Below the pieces are notes generated by a model. It saw nothing but the letters and a program-made list of their open reading frames with translations. It had not been told where the DNA came from and ran no database searches. A program made the position numbers and the translations under genes. A DNA stretch of 64,000 nt from Stomoxys calcitrans (taxonomy: Eukaryota; Arthropoda; Insecta; Diptera; Muscidae): positions 92,262,245 through 92,326,244 of the forward strand of contig NC_081554.1 of assembly GCF_963082655.1 (NCBI RefSeq), read 5' to 3'. This document shows positions 1 to 10,410 of the stretch, in pieces; the first letter of the stretch is position 1; each line of letters starts with the position of its first letter.

Positions 1-1650
1 ATTTATTTACACCACATATTGCAATTGGGTTTGTGGGGAGTTTACAGGATGACGCGTCCCCCAAACACATGGCCCCAAAATCGCTCATCAAATTCGTTTT
101 CTAATCTTCAATACCTTTCATTTGTCGAAAAGTGTTTACCGTTTGGGGGATGTTTTGGGGAAGGGGTGATGCCTAAAATACATGGTCCTACATTTGGTAT
201 CAAATTCGTATTCTACTCCCAAATACCTTCATTTGAGCCCCATATTGCCATTGGCCTTATCATTGGATATCAAATTCGTTTTCTAGTCTCAAATACCATT
301 CACTTAAACCCCTTATAGAAAAAATCAGCCTAAAAACTATGAATATCGAGCTCCACTGTCTTGAAGACCCAAATTGTCTTTGTGAGCAAATACGTCCTAC
401 TTGGGGGTTGTTATGGTGGTGGGGCATCCCCTAGACAGTTGGTGCCAAATGTTAATGTCAGATTCATGGTCTACTCCAAAATACTCTTCATTTGAGCTCC
501 ATTTTTCCATAGTCGGTTTGGGGGATGAGCGGCCACTCAGTGACTTGGCTTTGAAAATATATATCAGATTCGTGTTCTACTCTAAAATACCTTTTATTTG
601 AGGCTCATATTGCAATGGTCAGCAAATACTTCCTATTTGGGTGGTGTTATGGGGGTGGGGTGGCCCAATAGACACTTTTCCCGAACATTGATATCAGATT
701 CGTGCTTTACTTCTAAAGACCTTTCATTTGAGTCCCATATTGCTATGGTCGTAAATTTGTCTTCTTTGGGGTATGTTCACGGGGATGGACGGCCCCCCGA
801 ACACTTGGTCCCACATCTGAATATCAGATTCGTATTTTACTCCCAAATACCTTTCATTTGGGTCCCATATTGCTATGGTCGGGGCTTTGGAAATATATAT
901 ATCAGATTCGTGTTCTACTCTAAAATACCTCTTATTTGAGCCTCATATAGCTATGGTCCGCCAATTCTTCCTATTAGGGTGGTGTTATGGGTTTGGGGTG
1001 GCCCATTAGACAAATACCTTTTATTTAAGCCGCATTTTTCCATGGTCAGTAAATATGTTCTGTTTGGGGAGTGTTTTGGGAAAGGGGTGGACCCCTAAAA
1101 ACTTTGTCCTAAATTTTGATATTAGATTCGTATTTTACTAGCAAATACCTTTCGTTTGAATCCCATATTGTCATGGTCGGTAAATATGTCCGATTTAGGG
1201 GTGTTTTGGAGGTTGGGGTGCTCCCCCAAACACTTGGTCCGACAATTCGATATCAGATAGGTTTTTTATCTTAAATACCTTCCATTTGAGTCCCATATTG
1301 TCGTGATTCGTGTATATATATATATTTGGTAGGTTTTGACGTGGGCCGCCCCCCTAGGTACCCCATCCGAAACTTGAATATCAAATTTTTGTTTGTTGGT
1401 TACTATGAGAGAGCACACAAAATTTCGCTTAAATCGCACCAGCCATCTCCGAGATCTGGCGTTTCTGAAAATTAGGGTAAGGGGAGGGTCCACTCCCCCT
1501 TCAGATATCATAAAATGTAGTACCCTATTTTCACCACGGGATCATTATGTACCATCAGTGAAAATTCCAAGAAAATCGGTTCAGCCGTTTCTGAGTCTAT
1601 AAGGAACACACAAACAAACACAAATTGATTTTTATATATAAGATAATTTG
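1..1650. repeat. Degenerate tandem repeat, ~130-bp unit
   Basis: Units repeat a core like ATATCAGATTCGTATTCTAC, then CCAAATACCTTTCATTTGAG and a G-rich GGGGTGTTTTGGGG block. Successive cores near 563, 692 and 823, and near 1118 and 1249, lie 129-131 bp apart; others are irregular. The array ends near 1645 with a piece reading GGAACACACAAACAAACAC. A related piece is at 26785-27115. Short ORFs here are by-products of the repeat. Confidence 0.75.
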
Positions 1651-2004
1651 AGTTGAAAAAGAACAATGCTCAGAAGAACTGTTTAAAAGTCAAAGACAAT
1701 CGAATTCCAGATAGTTTTCCGTAGAAATAACATTTTCACTAAATCGATTTCAGTTTCATATAAAAATGGAATTTGTGATGTTAAAAACTTTCAGTTTAAA
1801 TATTTTCACTTAAGCGAATTCAGTTGCGCTGAATAATGCTAACAACGAAAGGTTCTTTTCATCAAGTTCCACTTAAGCGAAATTTTCCACTAAAGCGTAT
1901 TACAGTTATGTGGTTTCCACTGTACATACATACGCACATACTGTGTATTCAAACATATCCATCACTATATTTGTGGTTTTCATTTCGAATTGTCCCTATT
2001 ACTT

Positions 2005-2252
2005 GCCACCGAAGCGCAGAAGTTGGTATGTCCGCCTATCACGCTGAGCGCTTAGGTTCGAATACAGGCGAGACCATCAAATCATATAAAACTCCTCTCC
2101 AAAGAGGTGGCGTGCTGTGGCACCCCCTTCGGTCTCGGCTGTACAAATGAGGCCCCTTATGATTGAGCTCAAACTTGAATCGGACTGCACCCATTGATAT
2201 GTGAGATGTTTGCCCCTGTTCCTTAGTGAAATGTTCGTGAGCTAGATTTGCA
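2005..2252 (+). mobile_element. tRNA-derived SINE copy
   Basis: The tRNA-like head has an A-box-like segment and B-box GGTTCGAAT, followed by the family body (AAACTCCTCTCCAAAGAGGTG) and the tail CCTGTTCCTTAGTG. The copy has an internal deletion after the head relative to 2480-2788. Confidence 0.85.
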
Positions 2253-2479
2253 TTCGCATATGCAGCTTATTTTGTTGCCAAGCAGACTATTTACGAGGCT
2301 AAAAGAAAGCTTATCTCAGAATGTTTGCAATGCGATTTAACACTTTCTTATTTTTTCTAAACGCGCTATGAATTAATACAATAGCTTAAACGAGGCGGCA
2401 AAAATGTTTGTGAATGCAAGACAAACAAATTTTGATTGTTAAAGAGTTCCTGGATGGAAATAGAAAGTCATCATGTAGG

Positions 2480-2788
2480 AGGCCACCGTAGCGCAGAGAT
2501 TAGCATGTCCGCCTATGACGCTGAACGCCTGGGTTCGAATCCTGGCGAGACCATCAGAAAAAATTTTCAGCAGTGGTTTTCCCCTCTTAATGCTGGCAAC
2601 ATTCGTGAGGTACCATGCCATGTAAAACTTCTCTCCAAAGAGGTGTCGCACTGCGGCACGCCGTTTGGACTCGACTATTAAAAGGAGGCCACTTATCATT
2701 GAGCTTAAAACTTGAATCGGACTGCATTCATTGATATGTGAGAAGTTTGCCCTGTTCCTTAGTGGAATGTTCATGGGAAAAATTTGCA
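2480..2788 (+). mobile_element. tRNA-derived SINE copy, most complete
   Basis: The copy begins GGCCACCGTAGCGCAGAGAT (A box) and carries GGGTTCGAATCC (B box) about 45 bp on, as in a pol III tRNA promoter. The ~240-bp body ends CTTAGTGGAATGTTCATGGG. This copy serves as the reference for the pieces at 5938, 9826, 29563, 46145, 49150, 53984, 54770 and 56823. Confidence 0.88.
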
Positions 2789-3469
2789 TTTTGCATATAG
2801 CAGGCACTTCCTGGGGCCTGCTTCTAACAGACCCACATAAATTCGCCACTGTAATTGTAAGTACTTGAATGTGTGTCCATCCGAACATGATTGTTTTTTT
2901 TTTTTGTTTCTTTTCATATGTTTCTCTATTTATTATCTATGCCAATGTAAGTACATAAAAAGCAAAATAAAAATGGGCTTGCTCATGACTTTGGCAAACA
3001 AAACCTCACTAAGAATGCACACATGTACTCGGATATTAATGTGCAATAACGATGGCCATAATTTCATGATGATGATGATGGTGATGATCATTGTGGTGAT
3101 GATGCATCTTTTCATATGCAAATTAATTAAATTGAGTTTAGATATTGCCATCAAAACTCTGATGTTGTACAATTAACCAAAAAACATTTTGGCAAAATTC
3201 AAAAAAGAAGGTAACCTCACTTGCCCAGTACAAATAGTGGAAAGGTCATCATAAATACGTTACAACTCAAAATGTATATAAGCGGCTCTCTTACAACTTT
3301 CCCTTATCATTGTTTAACTAATATTTGAATATTTTTTTTTTATAGATTTTATACCCTACATTATCAAATGGTGGGGCTATACTAGCTTTGTCGTCCCGAC
3401 AACCGGACAACCGGTTTTGACTTAAGACGAAAAACGAAGGATTATATTGACTAACTGATGCTACTATGG
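2789..3469. other. No gene seen; ATG/GATG microsatellite
   Basis: The stretch is AT-rich with an imperfect ATGATG tract at about 3065-3105. A TATACCCTACATT...GGGGCTATAC segment near 3350-3395 looks like the terminal hairpin of the 153-bp repeat elements described below. Nothing else is recognised. Confidence 0.6.
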
Positions 3470-4790
3470 ATTGGGCAAGCAGTTCAGGAGAAAAACTAAG
3501 ATACTGATTGATACTATCCGTGCTGTTATATGGCTCCAATGCATGGGTTATTGCGAAAGCAGATGAGAGGGGAAATTTGAGTGTTTGATAGAAAAATCCT
3601 TCATTAGATATATGGATCAATATGCGTTGATGGAAAATTAAGGCTTCGTATGAATCACGAAGCTGTATGACGACAATAGCTTAGTTAAACGTATCCACAG
3701 ACAATGGTTGCGTTGGTTAGGTCATGTTATAAACATGAATGAAGAAACTCTAGCAAAGAAGTATTTTAAAGGCGACCATAGTAGAACCAGTGTTGCCATT
3801 CAAAAAAATTATTTCCTTCCAAAATTTAAGAAAAATCGTACCAAACTCGATCAAAACCTACCAATTATTTTAAAAGCCAAAAATGAGGTGTATGTTTTCA
3901 TACACGCCACCGGAAATTAGTCCATTTTGCCATTCCATTTGAAACACTTCAGATTGTAAATTTTCAACGCTACAAACGATATTGTACCGTCGTTATTCAT
4001 AAGGGATCTAGCCTTGTCCGCCCGCCTGTTTGTTTAAATCACTCTATAGCCTTAAGTTCAAAGATGGCCTATATCTTGATATAGCACACTTTATAACCGT
4101 ATTTTTGCCCTGATTTCAATGAACAACCGTGCCGAGTTTGGATAAAGCGATCTGCGATTTTTGAGTCCAGAAATGTGCTTTTACTAAAAATTTGCGACGT
4201 TACAAAGAGTTGCATGGACCCCTCAACATCTTTGTATGTGGCTGCCACATAGGCCTATTTTTCGATTGAAGGCACAAAGCCGCACTTCCTAACCAGAATT
4301 TTTGAAACTTAAAAGATATCCCTTAACACTCGTACCAGTTACAGTCAATATCAGAACTTATGCCTTTTTTTTTTATCGAATTTTTAAACAGTGAGACCCC
4401 TTTTAACAATATTTGGTCTCTCAACATCCATGCTTTTATTCTGCACTCTTAAAGAATACGCAGAAAAGACATAAACTGAACTAATTTTGAGTTAGCCCCT
4501 GCGATTTTTTCAGTAAATAACTTCGTTTTTATATGTTGAAAAAACCTACCAAAAATTGAGGTCAGCCTGCCAAGATTATAAAAACCTACCAATTTTGGTA
4601 GGAACCTACCAAAAACGGCAGCACTGAATAGAACACATGCAAAATGGGGAAAACAAAACTTTGATGGAGTGACCAAGTGGAAAAAGACATCTCGAAACTG
4701 GGTGTCAGGGGTTGGAGAAGCAGCGCCGAATATATATACTACATTCGGCTGGAGGAACAAATTTTCCACAGTGGCCAACTAAAGTATTAC
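3470..4790 (+). pseudogene. RTE-like LINE 3' fragment split by a DNA transposon
   Basis: The left part (3470-3787) reads, with frameshifts, as the end of an RTE-type reverse transcriptase ORF: ITKADER, YMDQYALM and then VKRIHRQWLRWLGHVINMNE. The RLRWLGHVxRM motif is characteristic of RTE-family C-termini. The right part (4627-4790) continues it as GKTKL, WSDQVEKDISKLGVRGWR. The element at 3788-4626 interrupts it. No RT catalytic core remains. Confidence 0.7.
3788..4626. mobile_element. Non-autonomous hAT-like element with 8-bp target duplication
   Basis: Ends are CAGTGTTGCCA and GGCAGCACTG, imperfect inverted repeats of hAT type. The flanks AGTAGAAC (3780-3787) and AATAGAAC (4627-4634) match at 7 of 8 bases, the hAT duplication size. 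Subterminal sequence contains palindromic CCTACCAATTTTGGTAGG. The interior carries a segment like the 153-bp repeat elements (TCCGCCCGCCTGTTTG block). A second copy is at 48392-49489. Confidence 0.75.
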
Positions 4791-4833
4791 TTTTCTTAAC
4801 GTTGAACAAATAACAAAAAAAAGTGCCGATAAT

Positions 4834-5165
4834 GTACGAGGGTTGCTATGCAAGTTTTTGGCCTAGGCCCATTTCCATTTGAAACTTTGACATTTTCTAG
4901 CATGATCGTACTCGAAACGTTTTGAATGATTAGTGAAACGTATTTGTAATGATTAGTGACATGAACAAATTAAATTTTGTTCGACCATTTTTTAAAAATT
5001 TCGGCGTGGAGTGCATTTAGGAACTTCAACCTTTATATGGCGATAAAGCACCATCTTATAGCCCTGTGAAAAACTGGTTTAATGAATCTAGGCGCTTCGA
5101 GAATTGGTTTGAGCGCATGCAAAGTGCATAAATTTTGTTGGAAGATACTTTGAAAACATTAAACC
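4834..5165 (+). pseudogene. mariner-like transposase, N-terminal remnant
   Basis: The left end TACGAGGGTTGCTATGCAAG resembles a mariner terminal repeat. From about 4970 one reads LYGDKAPSYSPVKNWFNE, the helix-turn-helix region of mariner transposases, broken by stops and truncated near 5165. No catalytic residues remain. Confidence 0.6.
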
Positions 5166-5937
5166 CTTTTTTGGGGATAAAAATTTGCATTTTCATTATT
5201 AGTTTAGAGAAATGTATACATCAGCTCCCCGCCCCCCATATCATATATATATAAATTTTTTTCAACTCTGTGCTTTTTATATAATATAAAACAAACATTT
5301 TTTTTCCTTTAACATATTTGCAGAGTTAGCAACGACATTTTAAATACATAGAATAGTATTTACTTTTATCTTTTAAGCCATTGTTGCCATTTGCAATCAT
5401 CAAACGAGAAACATTTTTACATTCCCTAGTCTTTTGTTATCTATATACATATGTATATGTCGCTTTATATTGTTGCCAAGTTTTCTGCCACAATGCTACA
5501 AACGACATGTTTGCCATCCTCTCATCTTCCCCATTCTTGACCCAATTATTTAGCCTGCCAATCCTTCTAATTAAATGTCTAGTGGTGTGTGCAAGGTTTT
5601 CATTTTTCTCAGTCGCTTACCACTACTACTTGCCATTACATAAAACAACGTTGATTTTATGTTTCATTGTGGATTTAACTTATTCTTGCCGCTTAACTAT
5701 TCCAGTGTGCGCTGACCAACTATTTTTTTGTGGGTGAAAGCATAAAAAAGCTTTTAACAGAGACCTAATACAACCAAACCTATTGACATATGTGGACATT
5801 AGGGAGAAAGCTAATTATTGTAACCGAATTGCGTTTAGTACTTTCGGATTGCTAGATCTGAAACGCGTTTAAATTGGTGTCAAACTGATAAAAGAGAAAT
5901 TTAAAACTAAACTAATTTTCCCATGAGCATTAGAGAA
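5166..5937. other. No gene or repeat recognised
   Basis: The stretch is AT-rich. A 118-residue Leu/Phe/Cys-rich open frame (5381-5737) has no homology I recognise and has the composition of random AT-rich DNA. Confidence 0.5.
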
Positions 5938-6184
5938 CGGGGGACACTTCTCTCATCCATGATAATTAAAAGGGACCTCCTTTTTTATGCCGAGTTGGAA
6001 TGGCGTACCGCATGGCGACACCCCTTGGTAGAGCAGTTTTAACATGGCAGGATACTTTACTGATGTATCCAGCATTAGTAAGCGGAAAACAACGCTGATT
6101 TTTTTATGTTCACGCCGGGATTTGAACCCCCACACGTTCGGCGTCATAGGCGGAAATGCTAAACTCTGCACCACGGTGTCCTCC
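5938..6184 (-). mobile_element. tRNA-derived SINE copy
   Basis: On the - strand the head (ACCGTGGTGCAGAGTTTAGC) and a degraded B box (GGTTCAAATCC, reverse of 6118-6128) precede the family body. The tail CCTTAGTGGAATG is missing. Confidence 0.8.
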
Positions 6185-6362
6185 AAAAAAGAAATTTGAA
6201 ACGGTTATATAGTAACTGATAATTGATCGACGAACGAAACTACAGGGTAGCTGACCAATTCAAACGACCAACTTTTCTTGTGTAAAACCAGTAAGGAAAG
6301 GCAAAAGTCGGGCGGTGCCGACTATATAATTCACCTACCCTATAAATACAATGTGGGAACTA

Positions 6363-6599
6363 TTGGGTTGCCCAAAAAGTAATTGCGGATTTTTCAAAAG
6401 AAAGTAAATGCATTTTTAATAAAACTTAGAATGAACTTTAATCAAATATACTTTTTTCTACACTTTTTTCTAAAGCAAGCTAAAAGTAACAGCTGATAAC
6501 TGACAGAAGAAAGAATGCAATTACAGAGTCACAAGCTGTGAAAAAATTTGTCAACGCCGACTATATGAAAAATCCGCAATTACTTTTTGGGCAACCCAA
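6363..6599. mobile_element. mariner-type MITE, complete, 237 bp
   Basis: Inverted ends TTGGGTTGCCCAAAAAGTAA and its reverse complement at 6580-6599 extend over about 33 bp (through GCGGATTTTTC). TA flanks each side (6361-6362, 6600-6601), the Tc1/mariner target duplication. The ends resemble mellifera-subfamily mariner ends from memory. The interior has no coding capacity. Confidence 0.88.
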
Positions 6600-6989
6600 T
6601 ATATATAATTCTGAACCAATTTAAATGGACCTCGGCGGATGTTTTCCAATGGTTTATTAAAATCCCCGGACAACAAATTATTTAAAATCTGACGAAAATG
6701 TATATGGGAGCTACATCTAAATCTAAATCGATTTTGACCAAACTTCTTAGATATTGTGGTAGTCATCGAGGAAAGCGTTGTGCTCAATTTGGCAAGATTG
6801 GTCAATAAATGCGCTTGCTGTGGCTTTAGAAGTGAAAATCGGGCGATATACATATATGACAGCTATATCTAAATCAGAACCAATTTTTATGGAATTCAGC
6901 TGTAATATTAAGAGTCATAAGAAAATCCTTCCTGGCAAATTTCGAGAGAATCGGTTAACAAGTGAGCACTTTATTGCAATATTTCATTG

Positions 6990-7185
6990 CATTTCAATGC
7001 ATTTTTAATAAAACTTAGAATGAACTTTAATCAAATATACTTTTTTTACACTTTTTTTCTAAAGCAAGCTAAAATTAACAGCTGATAACTGACAGAAGAA
7101 AGAGTGCAATTACAGAGTCACAAGCTGTGAAAAAATTTGTCAACGCCGACTATATGAAAAATCCGCAATTACTTTTTGGGCAACC

Positions 7186-7187
<2 letters not shown>
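6990..7187. mobile_element. mariner-type MITE, left end missing
   Basis: Sequence matches 6409-6596 nearly base for base and ends with the same right terminal repeat at 7154-7186, but the left 33-bp terminal repeat is absent. It abuts the TA microsatellite. Confidence 0.85.
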
Positions 7188-7275
<88 letters not shown>

Positions 7276-7276
7276 T
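7188..7276. repeat. (TA)n microsatellite
   Basis: About 38 uninterrupted TA units to 7263 and a few more after TT, directly following the MITE end, whose TA target site may have seeded it. Confidence 0.95.
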
Positions 7277-7691
7277 TAAATCTGAACCGAATGCCCTGAA
7301 TTTCACCAGAAATGTCGAGTCATAAAAAAATCCTTCCTGCCAAATATAGTAAGAATCGGTTAACAAATTACTATTTTATTGAATTATTACTGAAAATCGA
7401 ATATGGGAGCTATATCCAAATCTGAACCGATTTTTTTCCAATTTCAATAGGTTTTGTCTTTAGGCCGAAAAACTTGCCTGTACCAAATTTGAAGACGACC
7501 AGATGAAAACTGCGACCTTTACTTTGGACAGACGGACATAGCTAAATCGAATCAGAAAGTGATTCTTAATCGATCGGTGAACTTATCAATGGGTCTATCT
7601 CTCTTCCTTCTGGGTGTTACAAACAAATGCACTAAGTTATAATTCCCTGTACCACAGTAGTGGTGTAGGGTATAAATATTTTATATAAATA

Positions 7692-7863
7692 TCAGAACAA
7701 AAGTCAAGTGCAAAATTGAATGGGTTCTGAAATGTAGATTATTTTTTTCATATTATTTTGTATTGATCCAAAGGACTAAATATTTGAATCAATACAAAAT
7801 AATATGAAAAAAATAATCTACATTTCAAAACCCATTCAATTTCGCACTTGACTTTTGTTCTGA
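7692..7863. repeat. Near-perfect hairpin: 76-bp arms, 20-nt loop
   Basis: The left arm 7692-7767 and right arm 7788-7863 are reverse complements with two mismatches in 76; the loop is 7768-7787. The right arm directly continues from the end of a - strand transposase remnant, so the arms are likely the terminal sequence of that element, duplicated in inverted orientation. Confidence 0.92.
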
Positions 7864-8450
7864 TTCGGTCAACAAACAAGTTTTAAGCTGCACGAATGTG
7901 TTCTGCCAGTATTTGGGCCCGTTCCCGTACAAAGGCCTTCGAAGTCTTTACCTTGCTCTCTAAAATATTGGCCCAAATAGAAAAGTCCATCGGATTGGCA
8001 TCTGGCAAATTGGACAGCCACTGTGTGTATGAAATGAAGTGCAGAGCATGATTTTTTATTATTGGTTTACACGTGCTTTATGTGACGATGCCGAGTCTTG
8101 ATGGTACGTCCATGCCTAGGACCGAAATGTTTGCGTGTCCACGGCTCCAAAGCAATATAATATATTGTCGCAACTACTTTAACGCCTGACTCGACGAAAA
8201 CGATTGAAGAGCGACCATCGGCTGCATAACAGCTGCCCCTACCATCACTTGAGATGGAAAATTACTTCGGGTGATCTTTCGTAGGCTCAAATTCTCGTAC
8301 GTGCGCTCTGTTAAGTAAACACGATAACTTTGGGGGTTTGCGATTTATACCATTGGGAAATTTTTCTCGTCAGAGAACATGATGTTCGGAAATTCACCGC
8401 GTTCGTTTAGTCTTACGTGTCTAACATTCTTTGCTTTGGTTAAAAATAGT
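7864..8450 (-). pseudogene. Tc1/mariner-superfamily transposase remnant
   Basis: Read on the - strand with frameshifts it gives RKPPKLSCLLNRAHVREF, SQVMVGAAVMQP, a WLSNLPDANPMDFSIWANIL segment (third catalytic region, PDxNPMDFSIW) and ESKVKTSKAFVRERAQ. These are typical of the C-terminal half of a DDE transposase of the IS630-Tc1-mariner group. Several frame breaks make it non-functional. The exact subfamily is not assigned. Confidence 0.7.
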
Positions 8451-8514
8451 TTGCCTTTTAGAACTTCTAAGGCTTTAACTTTAACTATATGTTGCATCAT
8501 TTCACGAGATATTT

Positions 8515-9060
8515 TCAGATCTTTCGAAGGAATAAAGCTAGGCGCTTAAAATTTTGCGGAAATACTTTTTAGTAGTGTAGGTCGGTGGGGATTGTAAATG
8601 GGCCAAATCGGTCCATGTTTCGATATAACTACCATATAAACTGATCATGGGTCTTGACTTCTTGAGCCTCTAGAGGGCACAATTCTCGTCGAATTTGACT
8701 GAAATTTTGGACGTGGTGTTTCGGTATCACTTCCAACAACTGTGCCAAGTATGATTCGAATCGGTTCATAATCTGGTATAGCTGTCATATAAACTGATCT
8801 TGTATCTTGACTTCTTGGGCCAATAGAGCGCGAAATTCTCATCCGAATTGGCTGAAATTTTGCATGAGGTGTTTTGTTATGACTTCCAATAACTGTGCTA
8901 AGTATGTCGCAAGTCGGTACATAGCTTGATATAGCTGCCCTATAAACCGATCTGTGATCTTGACTTCTTGAGCCTCTAGAGGGCGCAATTCTCATCCGAT
9001 TTCGCAGAAATTTTGTACAACGGCTTCTCTCATGATCTTCAACATACGTGTTTAATATGG
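8515..9060. repeat. Structured repeat family A, 153-bp tandem units
   Basis: The GATATAGCTGCC-like core recurs at 8627, 8780 and 8933: exactly 153 bp apart. Between cores lie CTTGACTTCTTGAGCC, TAGAGGGCGCAATTCTCATC and TGGCTGAAATTTTGCA, the family A signature. One strand is open for 116 codons (8645-8995) because 153 is divisible by 3. The copy is truncated. Confidence 0.85.
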
Positions 9061-9825
9061 TCTGAATCGATCAATAGTTTGTTTTTACCTGCGTTTGGCA
9101 AAGCTATTAGTTTCATTATAACGATTTATAATGTGATACACAAACATTATGTTCACTTTGAGGTGTTTGCGTTTGCCAGCCACAGCCGATTGTGCTTTTT
9201 CAGCCAAATATAACGTAATCACACTATAACGCTTGAACTCAATCATGAATAACATTGAGCTCAAAAGTCATAAGGTAACAAGTCAATATAACAGATATCA
9301 AAGAGCTGTGAACTTGGTAACACTTTGGTATCAACTACCCTGTTGTAGATTGAAATAATGCGAACTTGACAGCACTTGCTACATTGGCTTTCGACACAAA
9401 GAGAGAAAGAATCTAAATTTCTCATATGTAACCACTATTGTTCGGTAAAAAATCAAAAACTGCAGCTTCTTCAATTTCAAAAATAAGCCTTATCTCCATA
9501 GATTAGCATAAAAAGGTCAATCTTCCACCCTATTATGTATAGCAAAGGGTATTGCGTTGTGTGTGCACAATTAGATTGTCAGCCCTTTTTTTGTTGCACC
9601 TCATGTGAAATAAAATAATTTGTCGATAATAATTTTGTTGATGACGACAACAAAAGAGTGCACACAACACACTTTGTTGTTCATGTTGGCTTGACTCCCT
9701 TGATGGTTAACCTTACAATGGTAAGATATTTTCACTATACCTTCTTGTCATTCTCAGTGTTCGAATAGAAGACTTATAGTAATATTAATTTTTATTTATA
9801 ACTACAACACTTGCGGTTCTGGTTG
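9061..9825. other. No gene seen
   Basis: Unrecognised AT-rich sequence with only short open frames. Confidence 0.5.
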
Positions 9826-9866
9826 GACTCATTTGCCCATGAACATTCCATTAAAGAACAGCAGAG
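9826..9866 (-). mobile_element. SINE tail fragment
   Basis: The reverse complement reads AATGGAATGTTCATGGGCAA, the 3' end of the SINE family at 2480-2788; the rest is missing. Confidence 0.5.
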
Positions 9867-9989
9867 ATATTTCTCCTCTCATAACAATAGATGCCGGAAG
9901 GGCTTGCCCCAGAGCGACAGGTTTTTAGTACAGAAGTTAAAACAGCTGATTACTTTCTTCCAACTTTTCAACATTTATAGAGATGGACG

Positions 9990-10410
9990 ATGGTAAATAC
10001 TCAAAAGGTATTTACCCGGTCAATTGGGTAAATACGCATTTATACTCAAAAGCTGAAATCGGACCAATTTATTGTCTCAAGACTATAAGTCTGAAGATCG
10101 GTCTATATAGCGGCTATATATAACTAAATTCTGATTTTATGAGATCAGAATGTCAGATTAATATACAAAGAATGAGAAATCATCAAAAATTGTTTGGAAA
10201 ATGTTTTTATACTTAAGATATCTGCAAAATTGTTAATCCCCCAAAAAAGGGATACCCAACAAATACCCAAGCATTGGGTATTTACCCAACAAATATCCAA
10301 GCATTGGGTATTTACCCAACAAATACCCAAGCATTGGGTATTTACCCAGTAAAAACCCATCCCCAAACTTTTATAATAAGAACTATCAGCTCTTAATTTT
10401 ATGCAAATGT
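9990..10410 (-). repeat. Repeat family D with 30-bp minisatellite
   Basis: The segment AAGATCGGTCTATATAGCGG and the GGGTATTTACCC motifs also occur, inverted, at 38750-39035 and 41455-41960. Positions 10261-10350 are three 30-bp units (AAATACCCAAGCATTGGGTA plus TTTACCCAAC), the second with one change. GGGTA-TT-TACCC is itself a short hairpin. Confidence 0.8.

Larger units (their letters stand above)
6290..7676 (-). mobile_element. Structured repeat (family C, ~153-bp units) with nested mariner MITEs
   Basis: One end reads AGTAAGGAAAGGCAAAAGTC followed by a GGGC..GCCGAC hairpin (6290-6330). The other end is the hairpin CCCTGTACCACAGTAGTGGTGTAGGG near 7645-7672. The interior has repeats of ATATGGGAGCTATATCTAAATC type. 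Two MITE copies lie inside (6363-6599, 6990-7187). The + oriented relative at 49617-50525 lacks them. Confidence 0.7.

Noticed and set aside
2480..2560. Functional tRNA gene
   Set aside because: A and B boxes are present but the acceptor stem is not closed, and the head recurs with the same body in about ten SINE copies.
5381..5737. 118-codon Leu/Phe-rich frame as a membrane protein gene
   Set aside because: AT-driven composition, no homology, no splice or promoter context.
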